In this document: piece by piece, positions 27,794 to 37,216 of the stretch
How positions within the stretch are numbered: the stretch's first letter is position 1
Layout of the letters: each line of letters begins with the position of its first letter
Assembly (NCBI RefSeq): GCF_016907545.1
Contig: NZ_JAFBCD010000001.1
Coordinates: 1,116,001-1,180,000 of the forward strand
Direction of reading: 5' to 3'
Length of the DNA stretch: 64,000 nucleotides
Source: Paenarthrobacter ilicis
GTDB taxonomy: Bacteria; Actinomycetota; Actinomycetes; Actinomycetales; Micrococcaceae
The notes under the pieces: model-generated
What the model was told of the DNA's origin: nothing
What the model saw: the letters and a program-made list of their open reading frames with translations, nothing else
The model's database searches: none
Translations under genes and position numbers: made by a program

Positions 27794-28805
27794 CCTGGCC
27801 AAGCTCAAGCTTCAGCTGATCCACAAGCGGCAGGAGTGGGGCCAAGCCAAGATGTCCGGCGCGGGGCTGCCTGCCAAGGCGGGTGCGTACGTGGCGCTTT
27901 TCCTGGCGCGGCTGAATACCAACCGGGCCATGCGGTCCTTCCAGCACTACACGCGCCAGCATGGCCCGCTGCTCAGTGCAGGCATCGGCTTCAACATGTT
28001 CTTCTCCGTTACCGGTCTCCTGACCACCGGTTTCGCGATCGCCGGAATAGTGCTGGGTGGTAACCAAGCCCTGCAGAATGCTGTCATCAACAGCGTCGCT
28101 TCCGCCGCTCCGGGCCTTCTGAAGGTGAACGGCGGCGAGGGCCTGGTGGATCCCCAATCACTGTTGAACCCTTCCGGGCTGGGATGGACGGCCCTGATAG
28201 CCGCCGCGGTGACCATCTTTGTGTCCCTTGGATGGATCGCAAGTGTCAGGGAGGGGATCCGCGGCGTCAATAACGCGGACCCGCTCATCCGGAATCCGAT
28301 TCTGCAGAAACTGATCGACGCCGGAACGCTCCTGCTGCTGGGTGTCCTTCTGGTGGTCAGTGCAGGTGTGTCCTTGGTGTTCGGCTCTGCAGCCGATTGG
28401 TTCATGGATCTCCTCAGCCTCGATGAAGCCGTCGCCGGACCCATTGCGGCCACGGTGAAGATCGTCGTTCCCCTGTTGTTGAACTGCGCGACGGCGGCAG
28501 TTCTGTTCCGCGTGGCAAGCGGCCTCGAGTTCCGGCGTCGGGCGTTGCGGGAAGGCGTGATCCTGGCGGGCGTGGGCACCACGGTCCTCCAGTTCTTCAG
28601 CACGGAGCTGCTGGCCCGCTCCGGCAATAACCCGGTGCTGGCATCTTTCGCGATCATCATCGGTTTGCTCATCTGGTTCAACCTGGTCAGCCAGGTGTAC
28701 CTCGTCTCAGCCTCCTGGGCAGCAATTCGGGAAGCCGATGCCGATTCGGGGGAGGCCCCGCGCAAGAAAGTCCTGGGATCCCGGCGCGTTACGCCCAGGA
28801 CCTGA
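27678..28805 (+). CDS. YihY/BrkB-family inner membrane protein
   Basis: Up to 375 residues with six membrane segments typical of the YihY family (once misnamed RNase BN). Conserved stretches are FQHYTRQHGPLLSAGIGFNMFFS in the first helix region (QHGPLLSAGIGF seen near residue 95) and LIWFNLVSQVYLVSASW near the C terminus. The start is not clear: ATG 27678 overlaps the previous gene by 116 bases, and later starts at TTG 27720 or ATG 27852 are possible. Function is unknown beyond membrane location. Confidence 0.8.
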   Translation: MTPMEFGSYGKSSTLAAIPTKTSKRTQAAGADTLPPPTDLAKLKLQLIHKRQEWGQAKMSGAGLPAKAGAYVALFLARLNTNRAMRSFQHYTRQHGPLLSAGIGFNMFFSVTGLLTTGFAIAGIVLGGNQALQNAVINSVASAAPGLLKVNGGEGLVDPQSLLNPSGLGWTALIAAAVTIFVSLGWIASVREGIRGVNNADPLIRNPILQKLIDAGTLLLLGVLLVVSAGVSLVFGSAADWFMDLLSLDEAVAGPIAATVKIVVPLLLNCATAAVLFRVASGLEFRRRALREGVILAGVGTTVLQFFSTELLARSGNNPVLASFAIIIGLLIWFNLVSQVYLVSASWAAIREADADSGEAPRKKVLGSRRVTPRT

Positions 28806-28832
28806 CCGTTCGTTGGAGACCCGGAGGCGCGG

Positions 28833-28985
28833 ATGAACAACCAGCTGTGGATTGCCTGCCTGCTTGGCGCTGCCCTTGGACTGATTGTTGGCCAGTTGAT
28901 CTTTAATTCACCGTTCCTGGGGATCCTCATCGGCATGGGGGCAGGAGCTTTGGTGGGGGCGGCGTTCGGTCCACGCCGCAACTAG
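28833..28985 (+). CDS. Small glycine-rich membrane protein
   Basis: A 50-residue frame, MNNQLWIACLLGAALGLIVG to GPRRN, preceded by GGAGG at ideal spacing. Two hydrophobic stretches with Gly-x3-Gly patterns (GAALGLIVG, GILIGMGAGALVGAAFG) predict a two-helix hairpin like GlsB/YeaQ-type small proteins. It follows the YihY-type gene by 27 bases on the same strand, so it is probably co-transcribed. Function unknown. Confidence 0.72.
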   Translation: MNNQLWIACLLGAALGLIVGQLIFNSPFLGILIGMGAGALVGAAFGPRRN

Positions 28986-29024
28986 GGCAACCCATCTCGC
29001 GCATCCCGGGCCGTGGCCCCTGTG

Positions 29025-31277
29025 TCACGGCGCCTGTACCAGGCCTTCCCATGCCACGGTCCAGTGCGCTGGAAAGCCCGGCGCGTTCCTTCCTGGGCCG
29101 TTGTCCCAGCCTGCTGCCATCAATGCTGCAGCTGCCAGGAGCCCGCCATTGCCCGGAAGGTATACCGGCAGGGAATCGGTTTGGCGGTTGTGCCCGTTGG
29201 CAAGCGCGGTGTTCTTGCCGGCCTCCAGGAGCAGGGCGTCCACCGCCGCTTCCGGGTCCTCCAGCCGGGCCGCCGTCATGGCCATCACGGGGTAGTCCCA
29301 ACCCCATGTGCTGGCCCAGTCCCAGTTGGCCAGCACGTCTTTCAACGTGGCCCGCATGGTCCCTGGATCGATCAGTCCGGTTTCAGGGATAACGCCCAGG
29401 CCGCACAGCATGGACGGGTGGTCCGTGCGGATGGTGAAGGGTTCCACGTCGATCGCAGCGTAGACGCCATCGATCACGCGCGGCTGGACCATGCCGTCGG
29501 CCACGGTTGACCATTCCTCCACAGCGTCCAGGCCCAGCCGTTCACGCCAGGCCGCGGCCGTCCTCAGGCCCCACTGCCAATAGGCCAACTCAAAGGTGGG
29601 ATTGGTGACCTGGCCGCGCATGTCCCCATAGCTTTCCTGGGCAGGAATCAGCGGCGGGCCCAGCTCGAAGCCCCGGGGTGTGGGATGGGCAAAATCCGCC
29701 ATGAACGCGGCAGATTCAAACACTATCTCCGCGAATTCTTCCAGTACTTCCCGGGATGGGTTGGCGCGATACACCAGCTCGGCCAGGTAAATGGGGTGCG
29801 GTTGCTGCCAAATCAGGAAGGTGCCGATGGGGCTGGGGCTTTCCCTGCCGTCCGGCCCCACTTGTTTAGGCCACCGCACGCCGCCGAAGCCCTGGTTCCT
29901 GGCCGTCTGGCGGGACTTCTCCAGCACAGTGGCATACCACCGGAGGGAGGGATGCAACAGCTCCGTCCTGTTCCACAGGGCAAAGTGGGCGGAGTGCCAC
30001 CAGTGCATCTCCAGATGGAACCGGCCCCGCCATGAGTTGCAGACCAGGCCGGTCTCCTGGGGCGGCAGCGAGCCAGAACAGTTGATGGCCGTCAGGTACT
30101 GGGACAGCACAATCCGGCGCTCCAGTTCCTTGGCCCGCGGATCATCCGTGGCGTGGAGCTCGATTGCACCGCCGGTGGACCAGAAGTCTGCCCAATACGC
30201 TGCGGACGCCCGCGTGATGCTCCCCGCAGGAGAGGGCACGACGCCGGCACCCGCCTCCCCGGGCCGGGTTAGGTCACGCGGTGGCCGGGTTGCGTCATCC
30301 TGTGGGAGGGTCCGTTGGTAGTGGTCCCGTGGATGGCCGCCCTTCCGGACGCAGTCCCCGCTTCCGGCCGGGATGAAGGTGACAGCGAAATCCATAACTG
30401 GTGGCTTTCCGGCAGGCACTGCGGCACTCAAGCGGAGCCGGTGCGGGCCGGTGGACTCCACCTCCAGGTCCGGGCCCATGATCCTTACCTGATAGCGGGC
30501 ATTATCCAAGCGACGGTGGACCAGCCACTCCTGCGCGCCGGGGAAAACCGTGGAAGCAGAGGGCTTGTCCAAGCCGGTGGTGTGGGCATCGGGCCGGTTC
30601 CAGTCGGCAGCATCGTGCCAGGCTTCCGAGCCGTAAGGGAATGCCATGCCTACCACCAAACCTGCCTCCAGCGCTGGTGATTCAACGCGGAACCCCAGCT
30701 GATCGCGGGTGGGGTGGCACGTCGTCGTGACCTTGACCGGATGGCCCCTTACGGTGAAACGGCTGGTGACGGTTCCTGTCCACAGGTCCAGTGTCTGTTC
30801 GGTCATGTCCAACTCGTCAGCGCAGACGGGTCTGTCCCCGCTGTCCTCCGCCCAGCGGAAGCCGATCCTGGCAAGATCCAAACGGTGCGCGTTGGCCCGG
30901 AGCCAGTTTTCGGCTTGTGAGGTGCCTGTTTCACGATCGTTGACGATGTCGCCCACCATGTCCACGTAGGGCACCGGCCCCCGAGGGGAGTCGTAAAGAA
31001 CAGTGGATGCCGAGAGATCGTAGTCCTGCGGAGCCGGAGTGGAGTGCCAACCCCATTGGGACTGCGTGCCCAGCAACGTTCCGGGCGGAAGCTCGTCCCG
31101 GGCGCCCACGGGGTAGGAGTCCGGCAGGGTTTGCAGGCCGGTGAGGTCCATGGTGAATCCCAGCTCGCCGTTCCCCACGGACACGGGGCTCCGGGGATCC
31201 AGGCGAAGCTGGCGTACGTTGTGGCGCTGCACCAGCGCCTTGCGGTCAATCCCTTGGGGAGGGTGAACAGGGCTCAT
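29025..31277 (-). CDS. Putative glycoside hydrolase, six-hairpin barrel fold
   Basis: 750 residues, no signal peptide, so cytoplasmic. The N-terminal ~300 residues look beta-rich (PVSVGNGELGF, typical of the beta-sandwich ahead of GH65/GH95/GH15-like barrels). The C-terminal ~400 residues are helical and aromatic-rich with likely active-site stretches (WRGRFHLEMHWWHSAHFALWN, seen near residue 425). A Pro/Arg/Gly-rich insert near residue 330 separates the two. I cannot assign a CAZy family. The start overlaps the stop of the GH43-like gene (ATGA), so the two act together, probably on imported oligosaccharides. Confidence 0.72.
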   Translation of the reverse strand: MSPVHPPQGIDRKALVQRHNVRQLRLDPRSPVSVGNGELGFTMDLTGLQTLPDSYPVGARDELPPGTLLGTQSQWGWHSTPAPQDYDLSASTVLYDSPRGPVPYVDMVGDIVNDRETGTSQAENWLRANAHRLDLARIGFRWAEDSGDRPVCADELDMTEQTLDLWTGTVTSRFTVRGHPVKVTTTCHPTRDQLGFRVESPALEAGLVVGMAFPYGSEAWHDAADWNRPDAHTTGLDKPSASTVFPGAQEWLVHRRLDNARYQVRIMGPDLEVESTGPHRLRLSAAVPAGKPPVMDFAVTFIPAGSGDCVRKGGHPRDHYQRTLPQDDATRPPRDLTRPGEAGAGVVPSPAGSITRASAAYWADFWSTGGAIELHATDDPRAKELERRIVLSQYLTAINCSGSLPPQETGLVCNSWRGRFHLEMHWWHSAHFALWNRTELLHPSLRWYATVLEKSRQTARNQGFGGVRWPKQVGPDGRESPSPIGTFLIWQQPHPIYLAELVYRANPSREVLEEFAEIVFESAAFMADFAHPTPRGFELGPPLIPAQESYGDMRGQVTNPTFELAYWQWGLRTAAAWRERLGLDAVEEWSTVADGMVQPRVIDGVYAAIDVEPFTIRTDHPSMLCGLGVIPETGLIDPGTMRATLKDVLANWDWASTWGWDYPVMAMTAARLEDPEAAVDALLLEAGKNTALANGHNRQTDSLPVYLPGNGGLLAAAALMAAGWDNGPGRNAPGFPAHWTVAWEGLVQAP

Positions 31278-32209
31278 CGGTGGGCGTCCTTGGAGTCGTG
31301 GGTGGGGTGGGTTTCAGGGCCGAGGACAACCGTGTCCTCCAGTTCGCGGAGCGGAAAGAAGGCCGCCCGTTCGTGGGGGCTGTTATTGGGCTGGTGGAGT
31401 GTCAGGAAGAGCCCGCCGGTCAGCAACCTGCCGATCATTCCGTGCCCACCGTCCTTGCCCCACAGTGGTTCGGGTTCCTGCTCCCAGGGGCCAAGGACAG
31501 TCCCGGACTTGCTGCGGGCAATTCCCATGGCGTACCCGTGGTCTCCAAAACTGGACCACAGCATGATCAGTCTTCCGCTGCTCAGCCTGAACAGGAAGGG
31601 ACCATCGGTCACATGGACGGGAAATTCACGGTCCTGGACCGAGGGAACATCCAATGCGCGGGACCAAGGGGCCTCGGAAGCGCTGAACAGGAAGACCGGC
31701 GCACCGTGGGCGGCGCGGAGATCGTCTGTGAGCCGCTGGGCCATCATGGCGCCGTCGTGGACCTGCTTCCACTCGTGGCAAAACACCATCCAGGGCGAGC
31801 CGTCACTGTCCACATGGAGTGTGCCGTCCAGGCATTGCCAATTGCCGGGAGTTACCGGTCCGTCGCTCCATGGTGTGTAGGGACCCTCCGGCTTCCCTGC
31901 TGCGAGGATCTGTGTTCCGCGAAACCGGCCGGGGGCGGTGAACGTGGCAAACATGAAGTAGCGCCCCCGGTATTCGTGGACCTCTGGTGCCCAGTACTGT
32001 TCGTGGCTCCAGAACCCGGCGTCCGGACGGAAAGCAGGGATGGGTCCCCGCCACGTGGCCAGATCCTTGCTCCGGTAGCAGTCGAAACCTGTGGCCGGAC
32101 CGGACCAGATGTTCTTGTCCGTACTTCCGAAGAGCATGTACTCGCCAGAGGCTTCCACGGTGAGCACATAGGGGTCGCGTATCTGCAGGTCATCCAGGGT
32201 CAGGGGCAC
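31274..32209 (-). CDS. Glycoside hydrolase family 43-like protein
   Basis: About 311 residues of a five-bladed beta-propeller type glycosidase. The N-terminal RDPYVL holds the usual catalytic-base Asp, and the middle carries DGTLHVDSDGSPWMVF and later a Glu in a blade-4 position. The GTG start lies a few bases after GGAGGAG; the frame is open to 32356 but that would cover the divergent promoter. No signal peptide. GH43 enzymes release arabinose or xylose; the substrate here is not known. It forms an operon with the 750-residue glycosidase and faces a solute-binding protein gene. Confidence 0.8.
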   Translation of the reverse strand: MPLTLDDLQIRDPYVLTVEASGEYMLFGSTDKNIWSGPATGFDCYRSKDLATWRGPIPAFRPDAGFWSHEQYWAPEVHEYRGRYFMFATFTAPGRFRGTQILAAGKPEGPYTPWSDGPVTPGNWQCLDGTLHVDSDGSPWMVFCHEWKQVHDGAMMAQRLTDDLRAAHGAPVFLFSASEAPWSRALDVPSVQDREFPVHVTDGPFLFRLSSGRLIMLWSSFGDHGYAMGIARSKSGTVLGPWEQEPEPLWGKDGGHGMIGRLLTGGLFLTLHQPNNSPHERAAFFPLRELEDTVVLGPETHPTHDSKDAHR

Positions 32210-32226
32210 GGTACTCCTCCATGTCA

Positions 32227-32276
32227 AATAGTTCATAGAGCAAACTATTGACGAATATACACGGCCTTGATACGTT
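32227..32276 (+). promoter_or_regulatory. Divergent promoter region with operator-like inverted repeat
   Basis: TTGACG (32248-32253) and TACGTT (32271-32276) are 17 bases apart and point toward the solute-binding protein gene. The inverted repeat AATAGTT/AACTATT (32227-32233 and 32243-32249, nine-base gap) abuts the -35 and lies between the divergent GH43-like and binding-protein genes. Confidence 0.45.
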
Positions 32277-32313
32277 TCAGGAACCGTTTTCTCAGCTGAA
32301 AGAAGCTTACCCA

Positions 32314-33618
32314 ATGACGCGTAAATCGATCCTGACTTTCCGGAAATCCGTGGCATTCGCAGCGGCCATCAGCATGCTGGGCCTCACGGCGGCATGCTCC
32401 AGCCCGTCCTCCAACAACCAGCCGGAAGACGGCCCCGTGGAGATCAGGTTCTCCTGGTGGGGCAATGCCACCCGCGCTGATCTCACCACCAAAGCCATCA
32501 AGGAATTCGAGGCCGCCAACCCGAACATCAAGGTCAAGCCCGAGTACGGGGACATCAGCGGGTACTTCGACAAGTTGGCAACCCAGGTGGCCGCCAACGA
32601 TGCCCCTGACGTGATCACCATGGGCGGAGCGTACCCGGCCGAATACGCCAACCGTGGTGCGCTGCTGGACCTCAGCAAAGTCAGCGGCTCCCTGGATCTG
32701 ACCAAGCTGGACCAGGGCGCTGTGGAGAACGGGCAGGTCAAGGGAACCCAGTACGGCGTATCCACCGGTGCCAATGCGCTGGCAGTCGTGGTGAATCCCG
32801 CAGTGTTCACGGCGGCCGGCGTGGAACTCCCGGATGACAGTACATGGAGCTGGGATGATTTTGCCAGCGTGGCCAAGAACATCACGGAGAAGAGCCCCAA
32901 GGGAACCTACGGTACGGCGACCGTCCTGACCCATGACTCGCTGGATGCTTTTGCCCGTCAACGCGGCAAGTCCCTCTACACCCAGGACGGGCAGCTCGGG
33001 CTTGATAAGGACACCGTCCAGGCCTATTTCGACTATTCGCTGAAACTGTCCGAATCCGGCGCGGCTCCCAGCGCTTCGGAGACTGTGGAGAAGCTCAACG
33101 CCAGCACCGAACAGACCCTCATGGGCATGGGACAGGCCGGCATGATGTTGACCTGGAGCAATTCGCTGACTGCCCTGAGCAAGGCATCCGGGGCGGAACT
33201 GAAACTGCTGAAGCTGCCCGGCGAGAAGCCGACGCCCGGTATCTGGCTCCAGTCCTCGCAGTTCTACACCATCTCCGCCCGCAGCAAGCACACGGATGCG
33301 GCTGCCAAACTGGTGAACTTCCTGGTGAACAACGAGGCAGCGGCCAAAATCATCCAGAGTGACCGGGGTGTGCCCAGCAACTCCGGAATGCGTTCAGCAA
33401 TCGGTGATCTCCTGACACCGCAGGGGAAAACCGAAGCAGCCTACATTGATGAGGTCGGCAAGATGGACTTCGCCCCAACCTTCATCGGCCCCACGGGATC
33501 AACGGCGGTTTCGGAGATCACGGCCCGCCTCAACACCGATGTCCTGTTCAAGCGGCTCAGCCCGGAGAAGGCAGCCGAACAGTGGATCAACGAAAGCAAG
33601 GCAGCAATCGGAAAGTAG
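32314..33618 (+). CDS. Extracellular solute-binding lipoprotein, family 1 (sugar type)
   Basis: 434 residues with a signal peptide ending in the lipobox GLTAACSS, then a MalE-like type II binding fold (VEIRFSWWGNATRADL at the start of the mature part, and NAPDVITMGG-like ANDAPDVITMGGAYPAE). It should bind an oligosaccharide outside the membrane for an ABC importer of the MalFGK/CUT1 class. No permease or ATPase gene is adjacent: the next gene is convergent. It is divergent from two glycosidases, so they likely serve the same sugar. ATG chosen because the signal peptide starts there. Confidence 0.87.
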   Translation: MTRKSILTFRKSVAFAAAISMLGLTAACSSPSSNNQPEDGPVEIRFSWWGNATRADLTTKAIKEFEAANPNIKVKPEYGDISGYFDKLATQVAANDAPDVITMGGAYPAEYANRGALLDLSKVSGSLDLTKLDQGAVENGQVKGTQYGVSTGANALAVVVNPAVFTAAGVELPDDSTWSWDDFASVAKNITEKSPKGTYGTATVLTHDSLDAFARQRGKSLYTQDGQLGLDKDTVQAYFDYSLKLSESGAAPSASETVEKLNASTEQTLMGMGQAGMMLTWSNSLTALSKASGAELKLLKLPGEKPTPGIWLQSSQFYTISARSKHTDAAAKLVNFLVNNEAAAKIIQSDRGVPSNSGMRSAIGDLLTPQGKTEAAYIDEVGKMDFAPTFIGPTGSTAVSEITARLNTDVLFKRLSPEKAAEQWINESKAAIGK

Positions 33619-33625
33619 TGCCGAT

Positions 33626-34393
33626 TCAGGAGACTTCCAGGTAGGGATCGGCCCAGGCGCTGATGATCTTCGCTACCCGGGCAGCCTGCCCCTTGCCGGT
33701 CAGCAGGTGTTCGCTGCCTTCCAGGGAGACGAAGTTGCGGGGGTGCCTGGCGGTCCGGAAAATCTCGCTGGCGTTGTCGATCCCCACCGTGTTGTCGGTG
33801 GGGGAGTGCATCACCATCAAGGGCTTGTGCAGGGTACGGATGCAATCGCGCAGGTCCGCGCGCTCAATGTCCTCCACAAAGTGCCTGCGAACCTCCATGG
33901 GCCGTCCGCCAAGGTCCACCACGGCACTGCCGTCGCGCAGGATACTGTCGATCTCCGTGTCAAACATGTGTTCCACGTGCTTCGGCTCGTAGGGAGCTCC
34001 CACAGTCACCACGGCGTTCAGGCCCTGGATCTCGCGGGCCGCAGCCAAGACGGCTGCGCCACCAAAAGAGTGCCCCACCAGCAGTGAGATGCCCCGGCCC
34101 TGTTCCTGCATGTACGCGGCGGCGAGGACAGTGTCGGCCACCTTGACGCTGAAGGATCCTGCAGACCATTCGCCCCCGGAGCCGCCAAGGCCAAGGTTGT
34201 CGAAGCGCAGCATGCCCACACCCTGCTCCGCCAGTCCCTTGCAGATCCGGGAGGCAGCGGGGCTGTCCTTGCCAAGGGTGAGCCCGTGGGAAAACACTCC
34301 CCACCCGCGGACAGGGCCCTCCGGAACATCGACAATGCCTGCCAGGGCATCGCCGGTACTTCCGGTGAAGGTGATCTTCTCTGAGCGTGGCAC
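33626..34393 (-). CDS. Alpha/beta hydrolase
   Basis: 255 residues of the alpha/beta hydrolase fold. The nucleophile elbow is GHSFGG (near residue 118), an acidic residue follows in SPTDNTVG, and the catalytic His is in SEHLLTG. The oxyanion region reads FSHGLTLGKD. The GTG is preceded by AAGGAG at six bases. Families of this type include acyl hydrolases and short-chain peptidase-like esterases; no specific substrate can be given. It converges on the solute-binding protein gene with only seven bases between the stops. Confidence 0.82.
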   Translation of the reverse strand: MPRSEKITFTGSTGDALAGIVDVPEGPVRGWGVFSHGLTLGKDSPAASRICKGLAEQGVGMLRFDNLGLGGSGGEWSAGSFSVKVADTVLAAAYMQEQGRGISLLVGHSFGGAAVLAAAREIQGLNAVVTVGAPYEPKHVEHMFDTEIDSILRDGSAVVDLGGRPMEVRRHFVEDIERADLRDCIRTLHKPLMVMHSPTDNTVGIDNASEIFRTARHPRNFVSLEGSEHLLTGKGQAARVAKIISAWADPYLEVS

Positions 34394-34451
34394 GGTGGTC
34401 TCCTTGGGGGACGACGCCCAGCGGGCGGTGGTGGTACGGCGGTGGTGATTA

Positions 34452-34498
34452 ACGACGGCGGCGCCGTCACCAAACATGGTGAGCGGCGCCGTCGTCGT
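34452..34498 (-). terminator. Long imperfect hairpin after the sdh operon
   Basis: Arms of about 21 bases (ACGACGGCGGCGCCG... and near-complement) ending in TCACCA/TGGTGA around a four-base loop. It lies 25 bases past the sdhB stop on the minus strand. No long T run follows. Confidence 0.6.
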
Positions 34499-34522
34499 GC
34501 TGTTCTTGAAGGTAACTGCTGA

Positions 34523-35305
34523 CTAGATCTTGCGGGACAAGATGGCCTGCTTGACCTCGGCAATTGCCTTGGTGACCTGGATGCCACGCGGGCAGGCTTC
34601 CGAGCAGTTGAAGGTGGTGCGGCAACGCCACACGCCCTCTTTGTCGTTGAGGATCTCCAGCCGCATGTCGCCGGCGTCATCGCGGGAATCGAAAATGAAG
34701 CGGTGTGCGTTGACGATCGCTGCGGGCCCGAAGTACTGCCCATCGGTCCAGAAGACCGGGCAGGAGGAGGTGCAGGCAGCGCAGAGGATGCACTTGGTGG
34801 TGTCATCAAAGCGCTCACGGTCCTCAACGGACTGCAGGCGTTCCTTGGTGGGCTCGTGGCCCTTGTTGATGAGGAACGGCATGACTTCGCGGAAGGACTG
34901 GAAGAACGGTTCCATGTCCACGATCAAGTCCTTCTCCACGGGGAGGCCCTTGATGGGTTCCACCGTGATGGGCTTGGACGTGTCCAGGTCCTTCAGCAGG
35001 GTCTTGCACGCCAGGCGGTTGCGGCCGTTGATGCGCATGGCATCGGAACCACACACACCGTGGGCGCAGGAGCGGCGGAAGGAAACAGTTCCGTCGATTT
35101 CCCACTTCACCTTGTGAAGGGCGTCCAGCACACGGTCCGTGCCGTACATGGTCAGCTTGTAGTCATCCCAGCGGGCTTCGTCCGAGATTTCCGGATCGTA
35201 GCGGCGCACGCGCAGCGTGATGTGGAACGTGGGGATTTCACCGTCGCCGGCAACGCTTGCCGGGAGCTCGATCTTGGAAGCGGGCTCTGCCATTTCGGTC
35301 GTCAT
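34523..35305 (-). CDS. sdhB: Succinate dehydrogenase iron-sulfur subunit
   Basis: 260 residues. The [2Fe-2S] ligands are in SCAHGVCGSDAM plus a later Cys (RLACKTLL), and the [4Fe-4S]/[3Fe-4S] clusters are in CILCAACTSSCPVFW and CSEACPRGI. It carries electrons from the FAD of SdhA to quinone at the membrane. Its ATG overlaps the sdhA stop by one base (TAATG). Last gene of sdhCDAB. Confidence 0.97.
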   Translation of the reverse strand: MTTEMAEPASKIELPASVAGDGEIPTFHITLRVRRYDPEISDEARWDDYKLTMYGTDRVLDALHKVKWEIDGTVSFRRSCAHGVCGSDAMRINGRNRLACKTLLKDLDTSKPITVEPIKGLPVEKDLIVDMEPFFQSFREVMPFLINKGHEPTKERLQSVEDRERFDDTTKCILCAACTSSCPVFWTDGQYFGPAAIVNAHRFIFDSRDDAGDMRLEILNDKEGVWRCRTTFNCSEACPRGIQVTKAIAEVKQAILSRKI

Positions 35306-37104
35306 TAGTACTTACGCTCCATCGGCTCGTAACGGGTGAAGATCACGGGCTTCGTCTCAAGACGGATGCCCGCAACGGATTCCGCCGAAGAGTCGACGGT
35401 GACGGAGTTGTCCAAGTAAGCCATGGAGTGCTTCATGAACTTCTCGTCATTGCGGTCCGGGAAGTCTTCGCGGTAGTGGCCACCGCGGGACTCTTCACGG
35501 TGCAGTGCACCAACGGTCATGACCTTGGCCATATCCAGGAGGAAGCCCAGCTCCACTGCTTCCAGGAGATCCAGGTTGAAGCGCTTGCCCTTGTCCTGGA
35601 CAGTGACGTTCTTGTAGCGCTGTTCGAACGAGTCGATGTCGCGGAGAACCTGCTCCAGGGACTCGCGGGTGCGGAACACCTGCATGTTGGCGTCCATGGT
35701 GTCCTGCAGTTCCTTGCGGATCTGCGCAACACGCTCGGTGCCGTTGCCCTCCAGCAAACCGCTGAGGATGCCACGGGTCATTGCCTCGGGGTCCTCGGGA
35801 AGCTCAACAAAGTCGGCTGTCTTCGAGTACTCAGCAGCGGCGATGCCGGCGCGCTTGCCGAACACGTTGATGTCCAGCAGGGAGTTGGTGCCGAGACGGT
35901 TCGAACCGTGAACGGAAACACACGCAACCTCACCGGCGGCGTAGAGGCCCGGCACAATGGTGTCGTTGTCCTGCAGCACCTCGGTGGTGATGTTGGTGGG
36001 GATGCCGCCCATGGCGTAGTGCGCCGTGGGGAACACGGGAACCGGATCGGTGAACGGTTCCACACCAAGGTAGGTGCGGGCGAACTCCGTGATGTCCGGA
36101 AGCTTGGCCTCGATGTGGGCAGGCTCAAGGTGGGTCAGGTCCAGGAGGACGTAGTCCTTGTTGGGACCACAACCGCGGCCTTCACGCACCTCGTTGGCCA
36201 TGGCACGGGCCACGATGTCACGGGGAGCGAGGTCCTTGATGGTGGGGGCGTAACGCTCCATGAAGCGCTCACCCTCGGAGTTACGCAGGATGGCACCTTC
36301 ACCACGTGCACCCTCGGTGAGGAGGATGCCCAGGCCGGCAAGGCCGGTCGGGTGGAACTGGAAGAACTCCATGTCCTCCAGGGGGATGCCGCGGCGGAAC
36401 GCGATGCCCATGCCGTCACCGGTGAGGGTGTGGGCATTGGACGTGGTCTTGAAGACCTTGCCGGCGCCGCCGGATGCGAACACCACGGACTTGGCCTGGA
36501 AGACGTGCAGTTCACCGGAAGCGAGGTCGTAGGAGACAACGCCGGCAACACGCTTCTGCTTGTACGGAGTACCGTCCTCGCGCACTGCGTCTTCTTCGAC
36601 GATCAGCAGGTCAAGGACGTAGTACTCGTTGTAGAACTCAACGTTGTGCTTGACGCAGTTTTGGTACAGCGTCTGCAGGATCATGTGGCCGGTGCGGTCA
36701 GCTGCGTAGCACGCACGGCGGACAGGAGCCTTGCCGTGATCGCGGGTGTGGCCACCGAAGCGGCGCTGGTCAATGCGGCCCTCGGGCGTGCGGTTGAACG
36801 GCAGGCCCATCTTTTCCAGGTCCAGCACGGCGTCGATGGCTTCCTTCGCCATGACCTCGGCTGCATCCTGGTCAACCAGGTAGTCGCCACCCTTGATGGT
36901 GTCAAAGGTGTGCCACTCCCAGTTGTCTTCCTCGACGTTGGCCAGTGCTGCACACATGCCACCCTGGGCCGCACCGGTGTGCGAGCGGGTGGGGTAGAGC
37001 TTGGTCAGTACCGCTGTGCGTGCGCGCTGACCGGACTCGATCGCTGCGCGCATGCCGGCGCCACCTGCACCGACAATAACGACGTCGTACTTATGGACCT
37101 GCAT
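35305..37104 (-). CDS. sdhA: Succinate dehydrogenase flavoprotein subunit
   Basis: 599 residues. The FAD-binding [10 protein letters not shown] follows the start; SHTGAAQGG carries the FAD-linking His; HPTGLAG and the catalytic region ([17 protein letters not shown]) follow. It oxidises succinate to fumarate in the TCA cycle. I chose the ATG giving MQVHKYDVV; a TTG seven codons upstream is in frame. Between it and sdhD lies a 112-base gap with a compact hairpin. Confidence 0.97.
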   Translation of the reverse strand: MQVHKYDVVIVGAGGAGMRAAIESGQRARTAVLTKLYPTRSHTGAAQGGMCAALANVEEDNWEWHTFDTIKGGDYLVDQDAAEVMAKEAIDAVLDLEKMGLPFNRTPEGRIDQRRFGGHTRDHGKAPVRRACYAADRTGHMILQTLYQNCVKHNVEFYNEYYVLDLLIVEEDAVREDGTPYKQKRVAGVVSYDLASGELHVFQAKSVVFASGGAGKVFKTTSNAHTLTGDGMGIAFRRGIPLEDMEFFQFHPTGLAGLGILLTEGARGEGAILRNSEGERFMERYAPTIKDLAPRDIVARAMANEVREGRGCGPNKDYVLLDLTHLEPAHIEAKLPDITEFARTYLGVEPFTDPVPVFPTAHYAMGGIPTNITTEVLQDNDTIVPGLYAAGEVACVSVHGSNRLGTNSLLDINVFGKRAGIAAAEYSKTADFVELPEDPEAMTRGILSGLLEGNGTERVAQIRKELQDTMDANMQVFRTRESLEQVLRDIDSFEQRYKNVTVQDKGKRFNLDLLEAVELGFLLDMAKVMTVGALHREESRGGHYREDFPDRNDEKFMKHSMAYLDNSVTVDSSAESVAGIRLETKPVIFTRYEPMERKY

Positions 37105-37150
37105 ACCAGATGCTCTCTCTTTCAAAGTTCAGATGGTCGGCGGAGGCTGC

Positions 37151-37168
37151 TCCGCCCCGTGGGGCGGA
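37151..37168 (-). promoter_or_regulatory. Hairpin between sdhD and sdhA
   Basis: Perfect 8-bp stem TCCGCCCC/GGGGCGGA with a minimal loop in the 112-base gap between sdhD and sdhA. No T run follows; an mRNA stability or processing element is more likely than a full terminator. Confidence 0.45.
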
Positions 37169-37216
37169 CCGATTCACTCCAAAGGAGGGACCGGTGCCGC
37201 CGCTATGGCACAACCC

